DNA from: Owenia fusiformis
Lineage: Eukaryota > Annelida > Polychaeta > Sabellida > Oweniidae
DNA length: 64,000 bases
NCBI GenBank assembly: GCA_903813345.2
Contig: CAIIXF020000010.1
Coordinates: 8,982,349 to 9,046,348 of the forward strand
Reading direction: 5' to 3'
How positions within the stretch are numbered: the first letter of the stretch is position 1; each line of letters starts with the position of its first letter. This document shows positions 1-9,871 of the stretch, one piece after another. The position numbers were made by a program, and so were the translations under genes. The notes under the pieces are model-generated. The model was not told the DNA's origin, did no database searches, and worked only from the letters and a program-made list of their open reading frames with translations.

Positions 1-38
1 TAAAAATTCATGATGATGGCTGATTTGTTATTTTACAG

Positions 39-191
39 AAAATGATTTTAATAATAATTACAATGTTTGTTCAGGGGATATTGTGAACATACTAATTCTT
101 GGTGCGGAGCGGCCAATTAATGATTTACCTAAGGGATTTTGTCTTACAACTTCCAAAAAGTCTTCCTTACTCACAGCAGATAATAAAATCA
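39..191 (+). CDS. Possible upstream exon of the same gene
   Basis: A TTTTACAG acceptor precedes position 39, and the frame starting with two split-codon bases stays open to a TGA at 233-235. The peptide includes ILILGAERPINDLPKG. A phase-1 donor is only weakly matched (GTGATG after 191), so the 3' boundary is uncertain. The next exon begins at 349. Confidence 0.4.
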
Positions 192-3100
192 GTGATGCCA
201 TGAGGCATATTCCTTCAGACACAATAGTGATATGATGAAATATGTTTTGCTTGGTGGGACTCCCTACTCTTGGGAGTTGCTAAAGTTGCTAATGAAGTAT
301 GTGGATGTACATTGGTATATTAACCTTGTATCTAACTTGTATTTTTAGATGAAGGTGCATTTCAAACCAAGAACAAGCTGTCGCGAACACCAGAGGGCGC
401 TACTACTTGGCACCAAACACTCCTGCAAGACCAGTCTCATGACAAGCTGGATTCTGTCAGTAAAACACTGTTTTCAGATGAAGATGGTAAGGAAATACTA
501 TTGAGCTTAAACAGAATCTTGATATTAAGCAGATTTAGTCTTGAAGTGTTGTTTTATATCTATCCACCCTATATCCATTGTTGTGTGTTGTATCTTCAAT
601 TATATCTTTCATATTCGAAATTAAAAAAGGATTATATTGAAATTATTTCAACTTCTTATGATTTCTTGTATTTGAATGAATCTAAAGCTAAAACTTCATG
701 CTTTCATTTGTTTTGATCACCTAGATTAATTGATAAATCATCTCACTATAATTCTTCTTTCAGTTGAAGCAGGGATTGTAACATTAGAAGTCACTCAAAA
801 AGATGTGCAACCAGGAGCAACTTTTCCCCTTTCTCCCAAGCAGACGTCAATTTCAGGTAAGAACAATACTTACATTACTTTGCAATTTACACTGTATTGC
901 ATTGTGCCCATATACCCCCATAAATATGAGGGTAATTTTTCAAATCACCCCCACAACTACTTGTGTATTAAAATCTTGGGGTTGAGAAAACGTTGTCAGT
1001 AGTTGACACAAAGCTGAATTTTATCTAAATAACCATTAATCCAGCTTGAAAGAAAAATCAACCCTAGATTTATGGGAGTATGCCCATGCTACCATGCTGA
1101 GGGTGGGTGGGATGCATCAAAATTATTACCAATTTAACTTTACTTGTTTATTGAATGTTCCATTTTATACCCAAGAAACCGCAATAATGAGAGAATTAAA
1201 ATAATATAAATAATGCAGCTTTTACATTAGTTAATTGTAGTCATTATTTTTTACATCCAATATAGGTCATCCTCAATCCCAATCAAGAGAGCCATGTCTG
1301 TTAGATGCTGACACCATATACAATTCTCCACAGCGTAGACAGAATAAGCAACCTCTGGAGTCTGATTTGCGGGAGACCCTACCTATCACTTCGATATCTG
1401 CTCATCCAGAGAATGAATCCAAGGAAGGGGCTTTAAGAGACTTAAACACAGATTTAAGGCACTCTGGTGCAGGTTTAAGACACACAGCCAATGTCTTAGA
1501 ACATAGGAACAATAATAGCCCTCCTAAGGACAGTGGTTATCTATATGGGAAAACAGGCATCCCAGTAGGATTCAAGGATGAAAATACTAACAATAACACA
1601 GTATCAAATTCACAACATGGGCCGGAGCCTCATGATGATGATTCATTTGAAATGATCAAAAACTTTGCAGAAAGTTTGGATCGAAGTATTACAGAATATA
1701 GGGAGGAGCTGAGGAAATCTCTGCAAAGTTCTCCAGAAAAGGCTGTGAATTCTGCAGCTAATGTACATCATTTACAACCTGGAACATCTCGTTCCCCCGA
1801 TGAGAAATTTTCACTTGATTTTAGTATCCTCAATGGTGGTTCCCCTGCTACAGATTTGAATATACTTGGTAGCCATCTTGAATCTGAACATACAGAAAAC
1901 ATCAATGTCAATGAAAGTCTCCAGAAGACATATGGAGATCTATTCCTAAATGGCACTACTCCAAAATCACTAGGAACTAGTTCCACAATGTCTGGTCTGT
2001 CTCCACAGTTAGGGAATGGTGTCACACCACAGTTACCTTTTAGAAGAACTGCAAATACCAGCAACAATAACATTTCCTCTGAGAGACCAATAACATTAGG
2101 ACATGAAGCATATTCCCCAGTGACATTGAACAATTCAGCACTTAACAATAGTGACTTATTAACTAGTGTTGAAATGCCCCAAGGATTCTTAGATGACTGT
2201 GATACCATATCCCCTGAACAGAATAGAAATACTGACTTTCTCAACTTAAGTCCAAAAGATAGAAATGATCTGAATCAAAATCAGTTTTCTCATTTATCAA
2301 CATTTACAGAGGTGTCCCCTCATGTTTCTCGGTCTTTATCTGTTACATCTCATACTCCAACCACTAGCCCACTATCAAGAGATGATACATTTGGTCAAAC
2401 TGGCACAGTGAAAAATTTCATTCGTGAACAATGGAGATCCCCGAAACCCTCTCCAAATAGCAAAACAAACCCTGCTTTTAGAACAGAGAAGTTAGATTCC
2501 ATAACAAGCGCAGCTATGAAGGAGTCAGTGTCGAGTAATGATGTCATAGCAAGGTATAAGCGATTACGGGAAAAGACGAATCAAATTAACAATTCTATAG
2601 AGACTGAACATGTCGTAGATGAAGGGAATACTGGAGAAGCAACACGTCTTGCTGAAAGACTTAACAATTTAAAAGTATCCCAAGAACAGAAAAATGGCTT
2701 GGGCTCTCCATTGAATGACTCTATTCATATACAGTTTGAAAGCCCGCAGCAGTCTAATGGATTAGATGAAAAATATCTGCTTAAGAGTCCAAGAAGGGAA
2801 ACTCAACAGCTTGAAAAACGATTTTCTCTCAATTTAGACGATTATGAAGTATCTCCTCCACTTGTGAAGAGCTCCAATAACAGCCCCCGTGATACATTCA
2901 ATGAGACACCCAAAACAAGTTTCCCATCTTATAATCTGGATGACATTCACTTTAGTCCACTTGGCATGGATACATCGTTGTTAGGTGGATCCCCAATAGT
3001 GCAACAATCCCAATTAGTGAAGCAATCCCCCATAGTGCAGCCATCTCCCAGGGCAAAGTTCACCCCTAGAAAGGTGAATGAGAGAGGGGTCAACTATGTA

Positions 3101-5341
3101 GCATCACCCAGGTTAGGAGCATCACCCAGGATAGCTATCTCTCCCAGAGTTGAACAACTTAGATCAGAAATATCACCAAGATCAGCAAGTGAGTACAAAT
3201 TGAAGCCGGTCACCCTAGGTCAAATGTGACTGAGGCATAACTTGGTCATGATATCTTGTGTCTTTCTTATGGATTATTTTTGAGAATGGAAAGAGCATAT
3301 TGATTGACTGCTTAATTCTAAATGTTTATATTTACCAGTTTACCATCTCTGTTTCTAAAGTTTCTAACATTTGATCATTCATCAGTGCTTTCATTATTTG
3401 TGACAACAGGCAAAAATGAATGATAACAACAGGCAAAACCCTAATAAGAAAGAGTTCAATTTCGGTAAAAAAAACACAAATGAAAAACTGCCTGCTGCTA
3501 ATGAAACCCTTGATGATACATTTATAGTAATATTTATGTTTGCAGTGAACCAACAGTATTCCCCAAGCAACACACAGCCATCAAGGGTTAACAGGCCCAC
3601 CCAGCCAGACTGGCAGAAGTTTGATGATATTCTAGGTAAATTGATCATAAATATTACATCATCCTCATAGCTTCATATATTTAATTAACAACTCACTTGT
3701 TAGCTGTTATGTCACCACCACCAATTTTGGCGTTTTATATAGTCTCCAACTTTTTATGTCACCAACACCAGTGGTGTCATTTTGTTATAGTCTCAACTTT
3801 TTATGTCACCAACACCAGTGGTGTCATTTTGTTATAGTCTCCAACGTTTTATGTCACCACCACAAGTAGTGATATATTGTTGTAGTCTTCAGTTTTAATG
3901 TGGATTGTGTGCGGCAGTTGGTGTTCAGAGTTCAGCGGTTGGTGTTTGGCATCTGTAACAAGTTGCAGGTGGTGACATTTTGCATGTTAATGCCTTGTTA
4001 ATGTGGGTTCTGTACTTCAGTGTATAGCATCAATTTTCCCAGGTTGTGACACTTTGTCATGTAAATGCCTGAGCTTTTGAATACAAAAAGCCACATGAAG
4101 GTAACAGGAAAGCTATTTTTATTATTATAATTTGTGATTTTTTCCAGGGGAAGATGACTCTATACTTCTACCTTCATCTCCAGGCGCTACAATAGGTCAA
4201 CTTGTAGATATATGAATAGGAAACACTCAGCCTTGGGACTACGATAAGTCAACTCTTAGATGATATATGAATAATTAATGCGTAATCTGAAGGTGCTACA
4301 GTTGTAGATCTATGAATTGATGTTGCTTCATCACTGTGGGTGGGGTCTACTATACTTTTAGATATAAAAATAGATGGAGTTTCACGTCAAGGTGCCACAA
4401 TATTGTGGCTGCCACGATGAATTTAAGTACCAATACAATTTTGTATCACAAGACTGCTTGATGCCTTGTTAAATATTCCATTGGAAATGTCTATCTAAAG
4501 TCTATGCATTAGGAATGAGCATTTTTGCTATAATTTGCAATAAAAAATTTTATCCACAAAACAGCCATATGTTGTTAGAGGCATGGACAATATCTATATA
4601 GTTATTGTAATTATTGTAAATATCTATTTATTTAGTTATTGTAATCAATGACAGCATCTGTTAACTGATTGTATTTAAGAATATTTGCGTAGTTTGTAAG
4701 TGCATGAAATGTACAAACAATCAGCAAATCATGTACATTTCCATTTTCGAAGTACATGTATGTATTTGTTCTCTCTTAATCTTATCACAATGACAGGGAA
4801 ACTTAAATATTATTATAATTATATTTGGTAATGCTTGTATAAATGCTTACATCTTGTTTATAGAATTTATAAGTTCGATTTACAAAGCACAACAAATCAC
4901 CATTTTTGAATCATTCATATTCAAGGCTGAGGAGTATGGGATTATGTCATCTCTATTGTTTTTGTTATCTTCTTCATGTGTCACACCTGACCACATGTTT
5001 GTTGATAGATGTGTTACATTATAAAATATGAGCTCCATAGAAAAAGAAAAAAATGATTTGTAAGATATGAATTCACTTCATTTAAAATCTGAAGACTGGG
5101 GTTCTTTCAATTTATTTATTATGGCACACTTATATGACAGCTGATAGTTTACCGTTTGTCTTTAATGGCAGAGATGTATTTGGCATCCTCCAATCACAGG
5201 GCTTCAAGATCCAGAATATCTTCTTTCTTTAAGAAACATGGGAAAAAGGAGGAACTGTGTTTGGAGGAAGTATTTGGTGATAAGCAGAATAACAATAGGA
5301 ATGAATTCTTCCTAATGGCTGAGCTAACGGCTGCTCTATGA
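39..5341 (+). CDS. 3' portion of an unrecognised gene: long disordered Ser/Pro/Asn-rich protein (multi-exon model)
   Basis: Exons inferred at GT/AG sites: 39-191 (weak), 349-486, 764-856, 1266-3188, 3546-3635, 4148-4195 and 5172-5341. All junctions are phase 1: each exon starts with two bases completing a codon and ends with one base of the next, which supports the chain. The protein is hydrophilic, without membrane segments or a fold I recognise, rich in Asn, Ser and Pro. It carries many SP/TP dipeptides and several SPR motifs near residue 600 of the large exon, as in substrates of proline-directed kinases. The C-terminal exon is basic (SRISSFFKKHGKK) and then acidic. The 5' end lies outside the window. 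I do not recognise the gene; a cytoskeletal or centrosomal scaffold is only a guess. Gene model confidence is moderate to high, function unknown. Confidence 0.7.
349..486 (+). CDS. Exon of unrecognised Ser/Pro-rich gene
   Basis: Acceptor ATTTTTAG ends at 348 and donor GTAAGG starts at 487. The reading frame begins after two bases and encodes a polar peptide including KLSRTPEGATTWHQTLLQD. It is 138 nt long and phase 1 at both ends, so it could be skipped without breaking the frame. Confidence 0.75.
764..856 (+). CDS. Exon of unrecognised Ser/Pro-rich gene
   Basis: The acceptor TTCTTCTTTCAG ends at 763 and a strong donor GTAAGA follows position 856. The frame includes AGIVTLEVTQKDVQPGATF. It is 93 nt and phase 1 at both ends, continuous in frame with the exons on either side. 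Confidence 0.75.
907..1086. repeat. Small foldback element (MITE-like), copy 1
   Basis: Ends are near-palindromic: TACCCCCATAAAT on the left and ATTTATGGGAGTATG on the right. A related copy lies at 15326-15554, sharing the internal stretch around TTTTTCAAATCACCCCCAC. It sits in the intron between the exons ending at 856 and starting at 1266. Confidence 0.6.
1266..3188 (+). CDS. Large exon (641 codons) of unrecognised Ser/Pro-rich gene
   Basis: An acceptor AATATAG precedes 1266. The frame stays open to a TGA at 3227-3229, but a GTGAGT donor follows 3188 and restores phase 1 to the next exon; reading through would give a shorter alternative end. The exon encodes a polar, low-complexity protein with poly-Asn patches, numerous SP and TP sites and repeated SPR motifs between about 3030 and 3190. 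A more helical charged stretch (SNDVIARYKRLREKTNQ) lies near 2540-2590. No transmembrane segment or known catalytic motif is visible. Uninterrupted coding over 1.9 kb is the strongest evidence that the gene is real. Confidence 0.85.
3546..3635 (+). CDS. Exon of unrecognised Ser/Pro-rich gene
   Basis: The acceptor TTTATGTTTGCAG ends at 3545 and donor GTAAAT follows 3635. The peptide includes NQQYSPSNTQPSRVNRPTQP followed by DWQKFDDIL. It is 90 nt and phase 1 at both ends. Confidence 0.7.
3705..4075 (+). repeat. Dispersed repeat with an internal ~60-bp triplication
   Basis: Three tandem units of about 58-68 bp share TTTATGTCACCA(A/C)CACCA and TTGTTATAGTCTCCAAC (3712-3890). They are followed by a single-copy tail with GGTGACATTTTGCATGTTAA. 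The same tail and unit recur at 9118-9260 and, inverted, at 53395-53525. It lies in the intron between exons 3546-3635 and 4148. Confidence 0.65.
4148..4195 (+). CDS. Short penultimate exon with an alternative stop
   Basis: The acceptor TTTTTTCCAG ends at 4147. The frame reads GEDDSILLPSSPGATI. It can splice at a weak donor (GTCAAC after 4195) into the exon at 5172, or read on to a TGA at 4213-4215 to give a short alternative C-terminus. A polyadenylation signal at 4539 could serve the second form. Confidence 0.6.
   Translation, partial: GKMTLYFYLHLQALQ
4178..4375 (+). repeat. Degenerate ~50-bp tandem copies derived from an exon end
   Basis: The last bases of the exon at 4148 (GCGCTACAATAGGTCAACTT and the following GATATATGAATA) are echoed three times downstream near 4232-4270, 4290-4318 and 4345-4375. 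Divergence increases with distance. It reads as an old local tandem duplication. Confidence 0.45.
4539..4544 (+). promoter_or_regulatory. Candidate polyadenylation signal (AATAAA)
   Basis: An AATAAA hexamer lies about 320 bp after the alternative stop at 4213-4215. It could end a shorter transcript of the gene. Position and motif are the only evidence. Confidence 0.3.
5172..5341 (+). CDS. Probable terminal coding exon
   Basis: The acceptor TTTGTCTTTAATGGCAG ends at 5171. The exon begins with two split-codon bases, matching the phase-1 pattern of the whole gene, and ends at TGA 5339-5341. It encodes a basic segment (SRISSFFKKHGKKEELCLEE) followed by a polar tail. It is uncertain whether it belongs to this gene by splicing from 4195 or from 3635; both give an open frame. 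Confidence 0.6.
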
Positions 5342-5552
5342 TAATTAGCCTATACCTGAGAAACAACTTAATTTGGAAGTGTCATAATGCATGCATACTT
5401 GATAGATGTATATATCCAATCCAAATTAATGCAGACACAGGACAACACAACAGAATATGAAGTCTTGTTTTAGTATAGTTGTAATTGTAAATACATATTT
5501 TTGTATGATATTTTGTAAATACATGAAGATGAATTTGATTTGTAGCTAATGA

Positions 5553-5558
5553 AATAAA
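5553..5558 (+). promoter_or_regulatory. Candidate polyadenylation signal (AATAAA)
   Basis: AATAAA about 210 bp after the stop at 5341, in an AT-rich 3' end. It is the best candidate for the end of the plus-strand gene, just before the LINE begins at about 5770. Confidence 0.5.
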
Positions 5559-5769
5559 ATATAATATCAGTGTGAAAATGTAAACTTGTTTTTATTAGCA
5601 TTTTATCCATATGTTAGCATGTAATTAGGAGAGGCAGGTGCTATTGGTCCCTGAATTGATAATGCCATATATTTGAACTTCCTATTTTTAACCCATCCTG
5701 GTAGAATAACATTATCTTAATGAGCCCGACATTGTTAGAAGTCCAGTAATGAAAGAAACATGTTGCTGT

Positions 5770-8700
5770 TATACTATTAGTTAGTTATAGTTATAGTTTT
5801 CACTGCTTAGGTCGTCTTGACCTTTGGCCGTTCTTTAGATAAAATGAGCATAATTGTTTAGCATTGACCCCAATTAATTGACTTGTGTCTACTTCAAGGC
5901 TCTATAGTTGTATTTGGCTGGGTGGTCGCTCCATAGTCTGTCAAGCTTACTCTTAAAGTGATTCAGGTCATCAGCTTCCACTACTTCTTGGGGGAGGGAA
6001 TTCCAAGAGTTTACTACCCTTTGGGTAAAGAATCCTTGTCTTAAAATCAATCTGTTTTGTTTTTTCAAGATTCTCTTATTGTTGCCTCTGGTCCTTCCTA
6101 TGTTGTGTGATAGAGGTAGAATATTGCTAATTGGAATGTCATATGTTTCATTGAGGATTTTCCAAGTTTCAAGCATATCCCCTCTTAAGCGCCTGAACAC
6201 AAGTGATGGTAACTTTAGGTCCATAAGTCTTTGGGAGTACTCTTTATCTTGGAATCCTGGTATGCATCTCGTAGCTCTCCTCTGGACTGCTTCAATAGCT
6301 TCAATATCCTGTATTAAGTATGGTGACCATACAGTGTTTGCATATTCCAAGTGTGGCCTGACCATAGCCTTATATAACATCATCATATTTGAAGGATCCA
6401 AAAACTGGAAAGTTCTTCGGATAAGACCAAGAATTTGGTTGGCCTTTTTTACCACCATCAGTATGTGTGTTTTGTTCTTTAAGTCATTCGCCACCATCAT
6501 TCCCAAGTCTTTTTCACATTCTGATTCCTGGAGAACTGTATTACCCATAGTGTAACTGTAGTCTGGAGAAGATTTACCAATTCTTAGGACCTTGCATTTT
6601 TCACTGTTAAATTGAAGTTGCCAATCATTTGTCCAATTCATTAGGGATTGGATGTCTTCCTGTAGCTCGTCACAGTCATCCGTGGTGTTCACTTCCCGGT
6701 ACAGTTTTGTATCGTCTGCAAACATTATCAGAGGGCTGTTAACAGTCTGGGGTATGTCATTTACAAATACGAGAAACATTACCGGTCCTAAAACGGTTCC
6801 CTGCGGGATTCCAGAAGTGACATCTTTCCATGACGATGCTTCTCCATTGATTATTACTCGTTGTTTCCTTAATTGTGAATTTCCACTCTCAGCATTGTCT
6901 GTTGAGGCTCGATTCGCGGGGTCGAATTGGTCATTTCCTGTATTTGCTCCGAGGAAGGATTTCAACCACTGGAGGGCATTACCCATAATTCCAAGATTTT
7001 CAATTTTCTTTATAAGACGCTCGTGGGGGACTTTGTCAAATGCTTTCTTAAAGTCTAGGTAAATTGCGTCTATATTGCTACCACTATCGAGAACTTCAGT
7101 CCATTTTCAAGAGTCGTCAAGAGATTGGTTACACATGATCGACACGGTAGGAAGCCATGCTGGCATTGCGTCAAAAGGTTGTTTTCTGATAAGTGTGACA
7201 GGATCCTTTCTCTAATAATGGATTCGAGTATCTTACATACTATGGACGTTAAACTTACTGGCCTGTAGTTGGTAGATAGGTTTTTCTTCCCTTTTTTAAA
7301 TATCGGTGAAATATTAGCTTGTTTCCAATCTTGAGGCAGCGTTCCAGAGTTTGTTGACATCTTGAATAGGAGGTATAGAGGTCTGCATATGGTACACCTG
7401 AGTTCCTTTAATATGCGGGGTTTTATCTTGTCTGGTCCGGGTGACTTGTTTGTTCTTAGAAGCTCCAGCTTTTTCATTACTTCATCTTCTGTGAAAGTCC
7501 AGGCCTCGATGTAACTTGTTATTCTGATATAGTGACCTGTTGGTATGTTATCCTTGTTCTCCTTGGTAAAGACACTAGAGAAGAATCTATTCAGCTCTTC
7601 TGCTTTATCTAAGTCACTAGTTGTTGTTGTGCCATCCTCTCTGTTGAGCTGGGGTATTCCACTCCTTGTTTTCATTTTGCTGTTGCTGTACCCCCAAAAT
7701 TTCCTTGGTTGGGATTTTGCTGATTTTGCAATATTCCTTTCAAATTCCTTGATAGCTCTAGTTACCTCATTTTTAGCCTGGTTTCTCTCCTTAACGTATT
7801 GCTGGTATTCCTCTCCCTTCTTCGTTCTTTGGTACCTCTTCCATGCACCATGTTTTCGTTTGATTTGTGCTAAACATCTCTTATCCATCCATGCTTTTGC
7901 TGTTTTTCTAGCCTTGACTTGTGGGACATTTTTACTATAACTTTCGTCCATTCTTCTTTTGAACATGTCCCAGCATTCATCAATATCCTTGTCTTTAAAT
8001 TCACTGTCCCAGTCGATGCTCAGTTCTTCCTTCATCTTTTCATAATTGGCCTGGTTCAGTAGGGGGATTAATCGTTCTTGTACTGTAAACTCAGCCTGGT
8101 AATGAAGGACAAAACTTATTACTTGATGATCACTTTTCCCTATTCCTGCCTGTATCTCCAGATCTGAAACCATGTCCATTTCATTTGACAGTACTAGATC
8201 AAGGATATTATCACCCCGCGTTGGCTCACTTACATGCTGGTAGAGGAAGGTATCATCTACAAGTTCAGTGAATACATCAGCAATTCTTCTGTCAGGGCAT
8301 CCTGGAGTTGTACAATTTAGTTCCCAGTTTATTCCTGGAAGATTGAAGTCCCCCATAATAAGTAAATGCGTTGGTTTTTTGTCACAATTGTTTTTTATCT
8401 GGTCAAATAGGGCTTCTGAGTTTGTTTCCTCGCTTGTTGGGCTTCTATATATACAGCCAATTATTGCATTGTCCTTTCCACAACTCATATTCAGCCATAC
8501 TGATTCCTTGACGTTATGGTCTGTTTCAAGTTGATGACATTTTAAGTTCTCCTTGACATAAACTATCACACCTCTAGTATTTTCTTGCAGGTTGTTAGTG
8601 AAGGGGGTATACCCTTGGAGAGAAATTTGTGCTTCAGATAATTCATAGTCTTTTCTTTTAACATTAACTTCAACAACTCCGATTACATCTGGCTTCATAT

Positions 8701-8800
8701 TATGGACTAACAATTCGAGTTCATCTTTTTTATTCGGAAGACTGTCAATGTTTGTATATATCACTTTCAGTTTATTTACACTATTTACAATATTCCATAT
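5770..8800 (-). mobile_element. CR1/Jockey-type non-LTR retrotransposon, 5'-truncated
   Basis: The minus strand reads an apurinic-like endonuclease domain followed by a reverse transcriptase. The 3' end (5770-5800) is a short (CTATAA)-like microsatellite rather than poly-A, as is usual for CR1-like elements. The 5' part before the endonuclease is missing or decayed: the frame hits a stop just upstream of about 8805. No target-site duplication was identified. It lies between the plus-strand gene and the sulfotransferase gene. Confidence 0.9.
5889..8797 (-). pseudogene. LINE endonuclease/reverse transcriptase ORF with a single frameshift
   Basis: The 5' segment (8797-7073) shows the endonuclease with IYTNIDSLPNKKDELE near the start, MGDFNLPGINW and GKSDHQVISF, then the RT fingers (KSPGPDKIKP, NYRPVSLTS, QHGFLPCRS). 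The 3' segment (about 7092-5889) continues in another frame with AIYLDFKKAFDKVPHE, SGIPQGTVLGP and the catalytic FADDTKLY, then the thumb region (MVRPHLEYANTVWSP). The two parts join at about 7092, where one base appears to be missing, so the copy cannot make the whole protein as it stands. The rest is well preserved, suggesting recent insertion. Length is typical for the EN-RT ORF of this clade. Confidence 0.88.
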
Positions 8801-9117
8801 GAATTTTTTTTATTTTACAATATGTTATGGTCCTCTTATACTCTATAAATATGACTTGTACACGTCCCCTCATCCTTCAAGATCGGTCCTTCACTGCTTT
8901 CATAGCAGATCATGTAATGCAATGAATTACTCTTGGGCCAAGCATGACTTCTTGGTGAAGAGCTGTATCTCTCACTAACTCGCAAGATCGCACTAGGCTA
9001 TTTGGCTTCAAATGTAACCTGCTTTAACTCTCACCAGAAAAAAACTGACCTAGATCCTGTTTGTGCCTATCATACATAAGGTGACATAAAAACTATTCTT
9101 TAACTAAAGATATAATT
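8801..9117. other. Spacer with no recognised feature
   Basis: About 300 bp between the LINE and a dispersed repeat. I see no open frame, structural RNA or repeat in it. Confidence 0.4.
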
Positions 9118-9260
9118 TTATGTCACCACCTTTGGTGGGGACATAAGTCTATTGTTATAGTCTCCAACACTTTTATGGGCTGTGGTTGGTGTCGGTGGTC
9201 GGTGACTGCAACAAATAGCAGGTGACGACATTTTGTATGTTAATACCGTGTATGTTAGTA
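9118..9260 (+). repeat. Dispersed repeat, copy 2
   Basis: It shares TTATGTCACCACC, GTTATAGTCTCCAACAC and a tail with GACATTTTGTATGTTAAT with 3705-4075. This copy has only one unit. Confidence 0.6.
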
Positions 9261-9286
9261 CCTTTGAATACTAAAATAACTGCCAA

Positions 9287-9292
9287 TTTATT
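9287..9292 (-). promoter_or_regulatory. Candidate polyadenylation signal of the sulfotransferase gene
   Basis: AATAAA on the minus strand lies only 17 bp after the stop codon at 9310-9312. If used, the 3' UTR would be very short. Confidence 0.3.
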
Positions 9293-9309
9293 GAGACATT
9301 TTGAGCAAA

Positions 9310-9871
9310 TTATGTGATATTTTCTATTCTTTCGAAATACAGCTTCTTCGCATATTTGTACAACTCAATATCAAGGTGATTTAGTTGTTTGATTCTCTCA
9401 AATTGTGCAGGTGATATTTTATTTGTTGCCATTTGAGCATTACTAGTTTCTTTCTGAGAAAAATAATCTGTAAAATTCACTGCGAACTTAAATTCAAAAA
9501 GACGTTGATTCTGTTCCTGAAACTCTGTTAATCCAAAATATGCCATATCCTTCAAGTTATTTTTTGCACTTTCAAGCATTATTCTTTCTCTTTCTGGTTT
9601 TGATATTGTGCTAGTATTATAGCAGTCAACCAATGATAGATTGGCTAGCATTCTAGTCTGTCTGTTTATAGCAAGGTTGTGTGGACAATTTATGAAATCA
9701 TCAAGAGGTACATGTCTCCAGCTTGTATTAAAACACATTGGTAATTGTTTAGCTGTGACTTTGCGATGATTACACTTGGGTTGTTTCTCCCAAGTAGCAC
9801 CGCGTTGGACATGCTTCCATTCACTCATATATCTCTGAATAGGCTCTCTTAGCATCGTCATGTATAAATAA
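9310..9871 (-). CDS. HS6ST: HS6ST exon 3 (terminal)
   Basis: The acceptor TTTTTCCTTTCAG lies just before 9871 on the minus strand and the stop codon is at 9310-9312. Starting with one base of a split Ser codon, it encodes YLYMTMLREPIQRYMSEW, the Cys-containing NCPHNLAINRQTRMLANLS segment and LESAKNNLKDMAYFGLTEFQ. All are hallmarks of the family's C-terminal half. Confidence 0.95.

Noticed and set aside
1768-2244. Minus-strand open frame opposite the large exon
   Set aside because: Antisense shadow of a coding exon with no family signal.
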